This document shows positions 9,414 through 18,201 of a DNA stretch of 56,688 nt, one piece after another. Every line of letters starts with the position of its first letter. The first letter of the stretch is position 1. The position numbers and the translations under genes were made by a program. The stretch is from positions 1 to 56,688 of the forward strand of contig CACVAU010000001.1 in the NCBI GenBank assembly GCA_902727915.1, given 5' to 3'. The notes beneath the pieces are model-generated. The model worked only from the letters and a program-made list of their open reading frames with translations, searched no databases and had not been told where the DNA came from. The stretch is from an uncultured Sulfurovum sp. Its GTDB lineage: Bacteria; Campylobacterota; Campylobacteria; Campylobacterales; Sulfurovaceae.

Positions 9414-9931
9414 TAGGTTCCCTTTGTATTATAAAAATATCGACCTGTGATAATGAGTGTAAGCATTACTACTCCACCAAATACCATCGCTGACATTGCC
9501 AATTGACTCATCCCTGACAAAAAATGTCCTGATGTACAGCCACCAGCCAATCTTGCACCAATAATCATTACAAATCCTGCAAGGAAACTCCACGAAAGCC
9601 TTGAAAGAATTGAATTGTTTTTATACTGTTTCCAGCCACTTGGCATCAAAGAAAACCTAAATGTTTTAGTAATAAAAACTGAAGTGATAAATCCCCCAAA
9701 TAATACACCTATTAACATTACTCCCTCCCATGCACCAGAATTATTAATACTTTTTAAATAAGTATAATGTTCAGGATCAAGATTAAAAACAATTCCTGAA
9801 ATATAAGGAACATAAGTTGATGCACCAATTGGTCTATCAGCACCAAATGTGGAAATTGTCAACAGTAAAAGTAATGACATTAATATACCACCCATCCACC
9901 ATGACAACCTATTTACTCTTTTTTCTGCCAT
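9413..9931 (-). CDS. YeeE/YedE family sulfur-compound transporter, first subunit
   Basis: 172 residues from the ATG at 9931, chosen because AAGGAG lies 6 nt upstream. An upstream ATG at 9970 in the same frame has no such site. About four helices are visible. The motif IGARLAGGCTSGHFLSG holds the conserved Cys of the half channel and pairs functionally with the CPGTG motif of the next gene. The gene is the first of a two-gene operon and is transcribed in the same direction as sox. Confidence 0.9.
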   Translation of the reverse strand: MAEKRVNRLSWWMGGILMSLLLLLTISTFGADRPIGASTYVPYISGIVFNLDPEHYTYLKSINNSGAWEGVMLIGVLFGGFITSVFITKTFRFSLMPSGWKQYKNNSILSRLSWSFLAGFVMIIGARLAGGCTSGHFLSGMSQLAMSAMVFGGVVMLTLIITGRYFYNTKGT

Positions 9932-10256
9932 TGTAACTCCTTTGTTATGTTCTTTAGTATAATACAACATTATAATTTTTATTAATTAAATTACTTAATA
10001 GAATATATTAAACCATAATTGTTACCAAGTTAAACAAATTGGAGAAAATTACTCTCATTTAAAATATTAAATAAAAATAATATAGAACACATGCTACCAA
10101 ATGCTACGTTTTTGCTATGTTAAGAATGAAAAAGTAAGTATAAGTAACACTATTTAAGACTTAAAGAGAGAATTCTTTCAAAAAGTTACTTTTTTAAAGT
10201 TAAGAATATTTTAGAAGTAAAAGTACACTTTTAAGTGTACTTTTATGAAAAGGGGA
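9932..10256. other. Intergenic region upstream of the YeeE/YedE pair
   Basis: About 325 AT-rich bases. They hold the ribosome-binding site of the YeeE/YedE operon, presumably its promoter, and the terminator of the sox operon at 10219-10244. No reading frame with a convincing start was seen on either strand. Confidence 0.6.
10219..10244 (-). terminator. Rho-independent-type terminator of the sox operon
   Basis: AAAAGTACACTT (10219-10230) and AAGTGTACTTTT (10233-10244) form a 12-bp inverted repeat with almost no spacer, flanked by A and T runs on the two sides. It lies 13 bp past the last gene of the sox transcription unit. Confidence 0.75.
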
Positions 10257-11183
10257 CTACTCAATTAATTCACTTAAGATACTGTTCATTTTCTTTTGAG
10301 CATCTTCAAGAACTTCAATATCTTTTTTATCTGAAATTGCCAAAGAACTCATCCAGTTATAAACAGAAGGAAAAGCCATGTTAATTTTATTTTCATTTTT
10401 TTTCTTACTAAAATACAAAGAACATGGTGCAAAGGCTCCAGCTTCTGGACGTGTTTTAGCAATATTAAAAATAACAGGTAATTTACAAACAGAGTAAACT
10501 TCATAAAAATCATAACCCTCATATTTTGCATCTTCAAAATCATCACCAAAATTATTATGTCCTGCAACAACAAAACCATTGGTAGCTAACTCACCTTCAA
10601 ATTCCATTTTAAGGTCATCCAATTCATCTTCCCACTCTTCGGAATCTACTTCCATAGAATAAGTAGTTACAAGTTCCCCAGAAGCTTTAGTCATACCATA
10701 ATTTAACTTTTCAGCTTTACCCTTAGGCAAAGCATTTTCAACAGCTTTCACAACCAATGCTCTTAAATCAAGTAAGAGTTGTTCATTTTTTGGAATGTTC
10801 ATAATTTTTGCCATTGCCTCAGATGATAAGGTAGAAATTGAAATCTTATTTTCACCTTTTTTCGTGTAAATAGAAAGACTCATTGGTGCAAAAAGACCAA
10901 TATGTTCATATTTTTTAGCCAAAGCTAATACTGTATCTTTTTTATAAAATGTAAAGAGATTATAAACATCAAAAGTGGTATTTTTAAATTGCTTTTTAAA
11001 TGGGGTGTTCATATCCCTATTCGCTGTCACCACAAAACCAACTTTTTCAAAAGCAGTTTGAATGGTTTGCGTAGTGATTTTTCCATCTTTATTATCGGCT
11101 GTAAAGATTTTAATATCTTCATTTGCCATTGCTCCCGTTAATAACAGTGATATTATCAACACATTTTTTATGATTACATTCAT
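10257..11183 (-). CDS. Secreted protein with two DUF302-like domains
   Basis: 308 residues with a signal peptide (cleavage near GAMAN, about residue 20). Two related halves are visible. The first, about 35-160, has FDVYNLFTFYKKD and GLFAPMSLSIYTKKGENKIS. The second, about 185-300, has YDFYEVYSVCKLP and GAFAPCSLYFSKKKNENKIN. The repeated FAPxSLxxxxKKxENKI motif makes a tandem duplication likely. DUF302 proteins often occur with sulfur oxidation genes, but their biochemical role is not settled. It is the last gene of the sox-oriented run, 29 bp after the DsrE-like gene. Confidence 0.8.
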   Translation of the reverse strand: MNVIIKNVLIISLLLTGAMANEDIKIFTADNKDGKITTQTIQTAFEKVGFVVTANRDMNTPFKKQFKNTTFDVYNLFTFYKKDTVLALAKKYEHIGLFAPMSLSIYTKKGENKISISTLSSEAMAKIMNIPKNEQLLLDLRALVVKAVENALPKGKAEKLNYGMTKASGELVTTYSMEVDSEEWEDELDDLKMEFEGELATNGFVVAGHNNFGDDFEDAKYEGYDFYEVYSVCKLPVIFNIAKTRPEAGAFAPCSLYFSKKKNENKINMAFPSVYNWMSSLAISDKKDIEVLEDAQKKMNSILSELIE

Positions 11184-11212
11184 TTTTTTCCTTTTAAAGT
11201 ATTAATACTATT

Positions 11213-11662
11213 TTATGGTCGCACATAAATATAGCCATCGAGTTGTCGTTCAATAATTTCCACAATCCCAGCCGTTACAATGTCTACATCTTTCATAAGT
11301 GCTTTCTTCTCAATGTCATAAGTTTTCATGGTATTTTGACAAGCTATAAACTCTACATTATCATATAACATTAAAGATTTAAGTCTTGTTTGAATCTCTT
11401 TATCAAAGAAATTTGATTGCTTAAGTACAGACTTAATGCCCTTAGAATAAACCACAATAACCACTTCACATTTATTCACCCCATAAAACTTTACGACATT
11501 TGAAACCGAAGATAAAACATGAGAAATTTCTTCCTCATCAGCACTCGTAATCGGAAAAACAAATTTTCGTGGGTTTACCATAGAAGGTTTGGGTTCAGAT
11601 AACGTTGTCTCTGCAAAGAGAAAAGTAAACATCAGTAGCAGTAAAGTCAATTGTTTTTTCAT
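11213..11662 (-). CDS. Exported DsrE-like protein
   Basis: 149 residues. The signal peptide ends near FLFAE (about residue 17), so the mature protein is periplasmic, unlike cytoplasmic DsrE. The DsrE-type fold is suggested by CEVVIVVYSKGIKSVL and DNVEFIACQNTMKT, where Cys108 sits at the position of the sulfur-carrying Cys of this superfamily. The start overlaps the thioredoxin-like gene's stop by 4 bp (ATGA). It may carry or relay sulfane sulfur from the Sox proteins. Confidence 0.78.
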   Translation of the reverse strand: MKKQLTLLLLMFTFLFAETTLSEPKPSMVNPRKFVFPITSADEEEISHVLSSVSNVVKFYGVNKCEVVIVVYSKGIKSVLKQSNFFDKEIQTRLKSLMLYDNVEFIACQNTMKTYDIEKKALMKDVDIVTAGIVEIIERQLDGYIYVRP

Positions 11663-12054
11663 ACTCTATTCCTTAGTAAGTCCATAAAATCTTTTTTGTT
11701 CCAAGCACCAGGCAGTTTTGAAACTATCTCTTCATTCTTATTAATAAACACAAAAGTCGGTGTCATTGTTTGTTTCATTCCTAAAGGTATCTTGTCTTTA
11801 TCAACATCAACGCTAACAGCAATAAAATGCTTTGAAATAAATGTTTGAACTTCAGCATCAGCCAATACTTCTTTATCCATTTTTATACAGTACTTACAGT
11901 TATCAGCTGTTAATTTCAACATAATAGGTTTACTGTTTTGTTGAGAGATACTTAAAGCTTGTTGATAAGTCATTTTATCTGAAGAGACAAAAAGTTCTTC
12001 CTTAAACATAAAAGCAAAACCAAAAAAGAAACTAAAGATTAATATAATTTTCAT
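11659..12054 (-). CDS. Thioredoxin-fold protein, SoxW/SoxS-like in context
   Basis: 131 residues with a short hydrophobic N-terminus, so it is exported or membrane-tethered. The redox motif is CKYC (residues 53-56), followed by a cis-Pro in MTPTFVFINKN. The pattern MLKLTADNCKYC resembles the small thioredoxins found beside sox genes, which keep SoxY or SoxZ partners in the right redox state. It overlaps the DsrE-like gene and lies about 70 bp after soxB. Confidence 0.85.
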   Translation of the reverse strand: MKIILIFSFFFGFAFMFKEELFVSSDKMTYQQALSISQQNSKPIMLKLTADNCKYCIKMDKEVLADAEVQTFISKHFIAVSVDVDKDKIPLGMKQTMTPTFVFINKNEEIVSKLPGAWNKKDFMDLLRNRV

Positions 12055-12127
12055 GCTTATTACTTCCTAAATTTAATAAATTTAACAATACTAAAAATGA
12101 TTTAGCATCATAAAAGTTACTAAATGT

Positions 12128-13900
12128 TTAAGAACACTTAGCACCTTTTGTTGGACAACCACAATCAAAGTCAAGTACTTTAACATTAGAATCCAATGGA
12201 ATATCAATACTTTTCTTTTTACGAATATAGTCAGAAACTACTTCATAAACTGCTGGTGTTTCTTTATCAAGGTTTAATCCTGCACTTTGTAAATTACCAC
12301 CCCATGAAGAGACTCTATAAGTTTTTTTAAAATCAATTGGCTTACCCCCAATCATAAAATCAGAAATTCTTTTTCCAGCTTTTTCATCAATGGTAATGCT
12401 GTAAGAAGCTCCTGTTAAACGACTCATATCTCCCCCTTGTTGTAAAAGTGGGTTAGCATTAAATACATTGTCAGCAATGTCTTCCATTAGCTTCGCAATT
12501 TTATCACCTTTAAGATCAAAAGTATAGACTTCAGGGTAAGTAATGGCAGTCATTTCATAAACATTGTCTTTAGTAATATCATCACCTGGCAGAACTGTTG
12601 TTCCCCATCTGTAACCAGGCGTAAATACTATATCAGACTTTGCCTTGTCTTGAATGGCTTGACCAATTAATGCATCAAAAGTTGAGTAAAAAGTATCTCT
12701 TTTGTATAAAATGTTTTTAGTTGTGCCAAGTACTTCATTTAGCTCTTTATCATATGGTTTATACCATTTAGCAATCAGTTCATCACCAGCTTTATCAGCA
12801 GGGATTAGATTTGAAGCAACAGGAATAAGTTTAAATTCATAATCTTTTACCTTTCCTTTTTCAGCCACAATGTCCAGTCTTCCAACATACTTACCATGAG
12901 AACCTGCAATTAAAATTACGGTGTCATTAATAACAATTGGTTTTGGAGAAGGGTCATGTGTGTGACCACTTAAAATAAAATCTATGCCATTTACTTTTTT
13001 AGCCAACTCTTGATCCACAGAGAAACCATCATGACTTAGAACAACAACAGCATCTACTTTCTCTTCTTTTCTAAGTTTGTCTACATATTCTTGAAGTGTT
13101 TCATGTCTAAGTGCAAAACTCCAACCTTCTGTAAACTTCTTAGGGTTTGCAGTAGAAGTAAATGGAAATGACTGACCAATAATACCAATCTTAGTTCCAC
13201 CAATTTCTTTAATAGAATATGGAGGGAAAATAAGCTCTTCAAAGTCATCAGAGAAAGGGTCATTGTCAATAACATTTTGAGAAATGAATTCACCTTTAAA
13301 CTGCTTAATCAATTCAGCCACACGTTCTTTACCATAAGTAAACTCCCAGTGTCCAACCATAACATCAACACCTAAATAATTTTGGGCATCAACAATGGCT
13401 TCACCTTTGGTATGTAGTGCTACAGCTGTACCTTGCCATGTATCACCTGAATCAAGTAAGAGAACATTGTCCTCTCCACGCTCTTTTCTTACATGGTCAA
13501 CCAATGTTTTCATGTGTGAGACACCACCCATTTTCCCAAACTTCTTTGCCAATAATTCAAAGTCATTATGCGTGTCAAAATATTGTTCTAATGAACCCTC
13601 TTTCGTTCCATAATAATCTTGAAAGGCATCACCACAAATAAATCCTGGTGTTCCAACAAGATTTTTAGCAGAAATAAGCGTAGAAGGCTCTCTCCAATAA
13701 AGGGGTTTGATGTGTGCATGCATATCACAAATATGAAGGAGTGTAGCTTTCCCTTTTGCTTTAAACGCCATAATATCTGAAAATGATAATTGCTTAATTT
13801 TCTCTTTTGCTGTTTCCCCAGCAAATAAGTTTGTACCTGTAGCACTTAAAAGTCCCAAAGCACCTGCAAATTGTAAAAAGTCTCTTCTACTAATATCCAT
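12128..13900 (-). CDS. soxB: Thiosulfohydrolase SoxB
   Basis: 590 residues. A twin-arginine signal (SRRDFLQFAGALGLLS) targets the folded enzyme to the periplasm. Metal-site motifs of the 5'-nucleotidase superfamily are present: LHICDMHAHI, LLLDSGDTWQGTA, MVGHWEFTYG, VVLSHDGF and LSGHTHD. QQGGDMSR follows near the C-terminus. SoxB hydrolyses sulfate off the SoxY-bound thiosulfonate with two Mn ions. It is the last core Sox gene of this operon. Confidence 0.97.
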   Translation of the reverse strand: MDISRRDFLQFAGALGLLSATGTNLFAGETAKEKIKQLSFSDIMAFKAKGKATLLHICDMHAHIKPLYWREPSTLISAKNLVGTPGFICGDAFQDYYGTKEGSLEQYFDTHNDFELLAKKFGKMGGVSHMKTLVDHVRKERGEDNVLLLDSGDTWQGTAVALHTKGEAIVDAQNYLGVDVMVGHWEFTYGKERVAELIKQFKGEFISQNVIDNDPFSDDFEELIFPPYSIKEIGGTKIGIIGQSFPFTSTANPKKFTEGWSFALRHETLQEYVDKLRKEEKVDAVVVLSHDGFSVDQELAKKVNGIDFILSGHTHDPSPKPIVINDTVILIAGSHGKYVGRLDIVAEKGKVKDYEFKLIPVASNLIPADKAGDELIAKWYKPYDKELNEVLGTTKNILYKRDTFYSTFDALIGQAIQDKAKSDIVFTPGYRWGTTVLPGDDITKDNVYEMTAITYPEVYTFDLKGDKIAKLMEDIADNVFNANPLLQQGGDMSRLTGASYSITIDEKAGKRISDFMIGGKPIDFKKTYRVSSWGGNLQSAGLNLDKETPAVYEVVSDYIRKKKSIDIPLDSNVKVLDFDCGCPTKGAKCS

Positions 13901-13926
13901 ATTTTTTTCCTATTTTTATGTTAAAC

Positions 13927-14697
13927 TTATCGCTTAAGACCTGGAATCTCAACTTTATGTTTGTTGTTCTTTGCTAAATTTGTAATGTATACCTCTAAGG
14001 CAACCATCTCTTTTGAACCAAGAGGTAAAGGTGCTTGTCCTGCATCTCGCATACAAGTACGAGAACGCTCTTGAAGTGTTACAACAGAAGAAAGTGTCAT
14101 ACGATATGCCGGCCATGTTCCACCTGTATTGTGAGCACCCATCTCTGGTAAAATCTGTGTTCTAAGTATTGTTCCAGGTAATGAGTGACAAGAGTTACAA
14201 GAAAGACCTCTGTAACCTCTCTCTTCTAAATAAAGTTTTTCACCCAAAGCATAAGCAACTTCCATCTCTTTATTTTCTTTTACATCAATGTTGATGGCTA
14301 TGTCATTTGCTAAGGATTTCACATAAGCTAAGAGATTCACCATTGCTTCAGAACTTAGGGCATCTCTCTTAACACCTTGTGCTACTTGCATTGCCTGTAA
14401 AACTTGGTCAAGCCCCACTACATTTTCCATCTTGTTAATGTACCTTGGAAAACCAGCAATATAATCAGGCAGTTTCTTTTCATCAACTTCTAAAAACTTA
14501 GCCAAAGCAACTTCATCCCCAAGTTCTTCAAAAAGTTCCATTCCTTCTTCAATATTCATGTCTGCTGGATTATTTTCTTTAAGTTCTTCATACATCGCTT
14601 TATCAGCTTTTGACATAGAAAATTGCTCACCTGCAAGTAATAAAGCTGTACTAAGGGAAAGACCCAATAGTACTTTTTTTAATAAAAGGCTATTCAT
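13927..14697 (-). CDS. soxA: SoxA, c-type cytochrome of the SoxXA complex
   Basis: 256 residues with a signal peptide (about 1-22). It has one heme motif, CNSCH (residues 167-171). Downstream, RSRTCMRDAGQAPLPLG contains Cys215, which fits the active-site cysteine that ligates the heme as a persulfide. Only one CxxCH is present, so this is the monoheme type, not the diheme form. With SoxX it oxidatively couples thiosulfate to SoxYZ. It lies 26 bp upstream of soxB. Confidence 0.95.
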   Translation of the reverse strand: MNSLLLKKVLLGLSLSTALLLAGEQFSMSKADKAMYEELKENNPADMNIEEGMELFEELGDEVALAKFLEVDEKKLPDYIAGFPRYINKMENVVGLDQVLQAMQVAQGVKRDALSSEAMVNLLAYVKSLANDIAINIDVKENKEMEVAYALGEKLYLEERGYRGLSCNSCHSLPGTILRTQILPEMGAHNTGGTWPAYRMTLSSVVTLQERSRTCMRDAGQAPLPLGSKEMVALEVYITNLAKNNKHKVEIPGLKR

Positions 14698-14706
14698 CTT
14701 TATGCC

Positions 14707-15051
14707 CTATACTTTTTTAGGCTTAACTTTTTTACTCTTCGTGTTCTTTTCACCAAGATTATCAGTATAATCTACAGTGATTTTACCTGCTTTTTCAACT
14801 TTATATTGAACAGAGAAGAATGGATCAGCTGAAATTGATTCCCATACTTTCATTTTTGTAAATGGCTCACCATCAAATGAAAAAGTAATGTCATTAATAT
14901 AATGTGCTGGTTTAATTTGTCCAGTTTCTTTGTCTTTAGCCATTCCTGTTTCCATTGGATGCTGTACCATAAAACTTACTTTTACAATGTCACCTTCTGC
15001 ATACTTTTTTGGTTTAATTTTTACAATTGCTCTTCTTTTTTTTTCTGCCAT
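14707..15051 (-). CDS. soxZ: SoxZ, partner of the SoxY carrier
   Basis: 114 residues and no signal peptide, as expected because SoxZ is exported bound to SoxY. Family features include VSFMVQHPMETGMAKD, PAHYINDITFSFDGE and DPFFSVQYKV, ending in a Lys-rich tail. A strong Shine-Dalgarno (AAGGAT) precedes it. It sits 9 bp upstream of soxA and follows soxY after an 85-bp gap that contains a 7-bp hairpin (15091-15107). Confidence 0.96.
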   Translation of the reverse strand: MAEKKRRAIVKIKPKKYAEGDIVKVSFMVQHPMETGMAKDKETGQIKPAHYINDITFSFDGEPFTKMKVWESISADPFFSVQYKVEKAGKITVDYTDNLGEKNTKSKKVKPKKV

Positions 15052-15090
15052 TTTTTATCCTTTTATATCATCATATTTTTTATCTTCAAT

Positions 15091-15107
15091 GTTCGATGAA
15101 ATCGAAC
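15091..15107. repeat. GTTCGAT hairpin, copy 1 (between soxY and soxZ)
   Basis: GTTCGAT-GAA-ATCGAAC is a perfect 7-bp inverted repeat with a 3-nt loop, in the gap between soxY and soxZ. The same element with one loop change is at 37491-37507. It could be an RNA processing or stability hairpin within the sox message. Confidence 0.55.
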
Positions 15108-15136
15108 CTACAACTTCTGAATCTTTAAGCTACAAA

Positions 15137-15637
15137 TTAACCACAACCACCAATTGTTACTTTAACACTTTTTCCAGCTTTCATAAATGTACCATCACTT
15201 AAAGCAACAATCGCTACGATGTCTTGACTTTCAGAAAGTTTAACTCTTGAAGCAAATTTTGCTTCTGCATTTTTTGTTGTTAACATAATGTCTGCACAGC
15301 GTGAGTTAGCATTTTTTGTATTTAAAATATGAATGGATTTAACATGCTCTTTTTGGGTCATTGGACTCTCAACAGCTACTTTAACAGGAACCACTGCCCC
15401 ATTTTCTGCAATTTCTGGTACGGTCAGTTTAACTTTATCAGAGTCTTTTAACACTTTATCACCAACAATTGCTTTAACTGCATCTTCATAAGGTAAATCA
15501 TTAGGACCGTTAACAATCTCTTTGTTAACTTTAGCTTTCGCTTCAACTGTTTTGTTCTCTTCTGCAAATACTATTGTTGGAACAGTCACTACCGTAGATA
15601 CTGCCATCATACTTTTAATAAAATTTCTTCTTTCCAT
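15137..15637 (-). CDS. soxY: SoxY, sulfur-substrate carrier
   Basis: 166 residues. The N-terminus MERRNFIKSMMAVST is a Tat-like signal. The protein ends VTIGGCG, the swinging C-terminal arm whose Cys165 carries thiosulfate-derived sulfur in the Sox cycle. The usual end is GGCGG, so the arm here is one Gly shorter. The middle contains IHILNTKNANSRCADIMLTT, typical of the SoxY domain. It lies between soxX and soxZ. Confidence 0.95.
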   Translation of the reverse strand: MERRNFIKSMMAVSTVVTVPTIVFAEENKTVEAKAKVNKEIVNGPNDLPYEDAVKAIVGDKVLKDSDKVKLTVPEIAENGAVVPVKVAVESPMTQKEHVKSIHILNTKNANSRCADIMLTTKNAEAKFASRVKLSESQDIVAIVALSDGTFMKAGKSVKVTIGGCG

Positions 15638-15670
15638 TTTTTTTCCTTACGATTATTATTTTTATTAGTT

Positions 15671-16234
15671 TTATTTTTTAATTATTTTTTCTTTTTTAAC
15701 TTGCATTACATAAGCTGTTAAATCACATACTTCACTCTCATCAAACAATTTAGAAGTAAGATTAATCGTCATGGCTGTGATATTCATATCTACTCTTGGA
15801 TCTGCAATTTTTTGATAAACAAACTGGGCATCTCTTACTTTTGTGTCTATAAAATTGGCTTTATAATTTGTTAATGGAGGACCCACTGTTCCAGCACCTA
15901 CAGCACCTTCAATATTATGACAAGCAACACAATTTCCATAAGGCTTGACGACACCATCTTTAGGTACTTTCATTCCTTTAGGTAAATTTTCTTTCTTATC
16001 ATTTTTAGAATTCAGACCATGAAACATATATTTACCTCTGGCAATACGCTCTAAGTCATCTAAGTTACAAGCTTTTGGCATCGTATATTGAGTAGCACCT
16101 GCGATTAAATCATTTTCAACTATTTTACTAGCCTCAGGCATTTCATAAGCTTTTGTCATATCTGTTGCATAAACAGTTGTGACTGTTAATAATACAAATG
16201 TTAAAAAAACAAATGGTCTAACACTTTTGTTCAT
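15671..16234 (-). CDS. soxX: SoxX, monoheme cytochrome c
   Basis: 187 residues with a signal peptide ending near VYATD (about 23). The single heme motif is CVACH (residues 102-106), followed by GTVGPPLTNY. A later Met in DMNITAMTINL could be the distal heme ligand. With SoxA it forms the heterodimer that starts thiosulfate oxidation and passes electrons to cytochrome c. It is the first gene of the sox operon, and the upstream region carries direct repeats described separately. Confidence 0.94.
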   Translation of the reverse strand: MNKSVRPFVFLTFVLLTVTTVYATDMTKAYEMPEASKIVENDLIAGATQYTMPKACNLDDLERIARGKYMFHGLNSKNDKKENLPKGMKVPKDGVVKPYGNCVACHNIEGAVGAGTVGPPLTNYKANFIDTKVRDAQFVYQKIADPRVDMNITAMTINLTSKLFDESEVCDLTAYVMQVKKEKIIKK

Positions 16235-16278
16235 CTAAACTCCTTACGTCTTTTTTCGGATTGTATCATATCGTAGAA

Positions 16279-16315
16279 GTGTAAAGATAGTGTAAAAATA
16301 TGCTACTGGATGCTA
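16279..16315 (-). promoter_or_regulatory. Tandem repeats upstream of soxX, candidate response-regulator site
   Basis: On the coding strand TTTACAC occurs twice with an 11-bp period (complement at 16279-16285 and 16290-16296). Immediately upstream TAGCAT occurs twice with a 10-bp period (complement at 16300-16305 and 16310-16315). Helical-phase tandem repeats are typical of OmpR/PhoB-type regulators. A possible -10 (TATGAT) follows at about 16268. The adjacent winged-helix response regulator is the obvious candidate. Confidence 0.5.
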
Positions 16316-16400
16316 TTTTTTTATAAAAAATAATTAAATATTAAAATAATAGAGGATAGTATTTAATTATTAAATTTATTTTCATGAATTTTTATTAATT

Positions 16401-17576
16401 TTATTGAAAAGGAAAAGTGTAAATAAAAATTGTACCTTCTGATAACTCAGATTTGACCTCTAATATAATCTTTTCTTCTTCAATAATATCTTTCACAATA
16501 TTTAAACCAATTCCAAATCCACCTTTTGTTTGATTCTCTCTATAATAACGTGAAAAAATTTGTTCTACTTTTTCAATGCCAATACCAAAATCTTCTACAG
16601 AGAAAATAATTTGTTGATTCTCTACATAAACTTTTACCTTTATCTTATTGTCATCGTAGCTGTATTTTATAGCATTTGAAATGGTGTTGTCAACAATACG
16701 TTGTAATTTTGTTTTAGAAAATTGATAGCTTAAAGAAGAAGTAATCTTTGTCTCTATATGTATCTGTTTTAAATTGGCAATACCTTTAAAATAGTCGACT
16801 CGATTTTGTATAAAATCAGATAAATTGATGTTTTGAACTTTATGTTCAACCCTACCCTGCTTAATTAAATAATCCATGTCATCATAAATTGTTGCCAATG
16901 TTTTGGTAGCTGATTTAATACGTTGTAGGTATTTATTATCACCATATTTATTGGCAAACAACTCTGAATTAATATTAATAATGCTCAAAGGAGTATTGAT
17001 TTCATGCATTGAATCCTTGATAAACGTATCCAACTTATCATTAATCTGTTCAAAAGGACGTGAAAAGTTTTGAAAAAGTCGCAATGAAAAAATAAATAAG
17101 GTAATCAAAATTAATAAAATTGCCAACAATGCTAACAGATATATCTCATTTGCCCGATGAACAGTTGAAACCAGTAAATATTTTGCCTCAAAATAATGCC
17201 CTTCATTTAATGCATGAATAATATAATAATGATGCTTGTCTCGATAAAATCCACTGGCATATGAAGAAGGTTCAAAATCTAAAGTAGAAAAAATTCTCTT
17301 GTAACGTTTATCATATAAAGCTGTATCAAACTCTTTGTAACGAGGGAAAGTATAAACACCAGAATTATCATACTCATTCATTGATAACATCACTCTATGT
17401 AACTGCCTCTCTAATGCCAATTCTGTTTTGGCTTTATCGATTTGTAAAAGTAAACTTAGGTAAAAAATAAGAGGCACAATAAGTATGATAGCCAAAATAA
17501 GGGTATATTTAATAGCATACTTTTTAGCAAACTTATTAGTATCAAAGGTCAATACTGTACCCCACCCCTCGAACAT
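16401..17576 (-). CDS. Sensor histidine kinase, probably controlling sox
   Basis: 391 residues. Two helices (about 24-46 and 146-167) frame a periplasmic region of roughly 100 residues. The dimerisation helix has DSMHEINTPLSI with phospho-acceptor His191, then the N-box DNTISNAIKYS and glycine boxes VEDFGIGIE and GGFGIGL. The start overlaps the end of the response regulator by about 35 bp. A TTG at codon 9 is an alternative start. It is the last gene of a sensor-regulator-kinase operon lying directly upstream of soxX in the same orientation. Confidence 0.92.
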   Translation of the reverse strand: MFEGWGTVLTFDTNKFAKKYAIKYTLILAIILIVPLIFYLSLLLQIDKAKTELALERQLHRVMLSMNEYDNSGVYTFPRYKEFDTALYDKRYKRIFSTLDFEPSSYASGFYRDKHHYYIIHALNEGHYFEAKYLLVSTVHRANEIYLLALLAILLILITLFIFSLRLFQNFSRPFEQINDKLDTFIKDSMHEINTPLSIININSELFANKYGDNKYLQRIKSATKTLATIYDDMDYLIKQGRVEHKVQNINLSDFIQNRVDYFKGIANLKQIHIETKITSSLSYQFSKTKLQRIVDNTISNAIKYSYDDNKIKVKVYVENQQIIFSVEDFGIGIEKVEQIFSRYYRENQTKGGFGIGLNIVKDIIEEEKIILEVKSELSEGTIFIYTFPFQ

Positions 17577-18201
17577 TTTTTATAAAGTCATTCACTAACT
17601 TTTTACGTAAGCTTCCTACTTGTACGCGAATATTAGTAGGTTCAATCCACGCACCCCATACCTCTTCCCAAAACATTTCATAACTTACAATAGAACCTCT
17701 GTTTTTAATCAATAATTCCAAAATCTTCGTCTCTGTTTTAGAAAGATTTATCGCCTCATGCTCTAAACTGAGTTGCATTTTTTTCGTGTCATATTTATAA
17801 TTAAAAGAGAGTTCAATCAGGCTCTCAGATGAAGAAAAGCATTGTGTTTTAATCACTTGCTCTACTCTAAATTGAAGCTCAGCTAATTCAAAAGGTTTAC
17901 GTATATAGTCACAACAACCAGAAGTATAACCTTCTGTTAAATCTTCTATATTATTTAATGAAGTAATAAAAATAGCAGGAATATTAATCTTTGCTTTTCT
18001 TAATTCAGAGAGTAATTCAAAACCATTTAAAGTACCATGAACATTGACATCAAGGAGCAGTAAATCATAAGTATTTTCATAAATATTATCAAAAGCATGT
18101 TCTGAATTTACCATATGTTTTACCTCATAACCACTGTCTATTAAAAACTCTTGCATTGAGATACCTAAGATTTTCTCATCTTCTAAAATAAATATTTTTA
18201 T
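17542..18201 (-). CDS. OmpR/PhoB-type response regulator with an apparent ATA start
   Basis: I place the start at an ATA (18201), giving 219 residues beginning KIFILEDEKILG. That stretch is the first receiver strand plus the acidic pocket. The first in-frame ATG (18156) would delete it, and no ATG, GTG or TTG is in frame before the upstream stop. GGAG lies 7 nt before the ATA, and the ATA overlaps the previous gene's TAA. The phospho-acceptor Asp is in LLLLDVNVHG, the Lys in YIRKPFE, and a winged-helix DNA-binding domain occupies about 125-219. Only the start is in doubt. Confidence 0.85.
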   Translation of the reverse strand: MKIFILEDEKILGISMQEFLIDSGYEVKHMVNSEHAFDNIYENTYDLLLLDVNVHGTLNGFELLSELRKAKINIPAIFITSLNNIEDLTEGYTSGCCDYIRKPFELAELQFRVEQVIKTQCFSSSESLIELSFNYKYDTKKMQLSLEHEAINLSKTETKILELLIKNRGSIVSYEMFWEEVWGAWIEPTNIRVQVGSLRKKLVNDFIKNVRGVGYSIDL

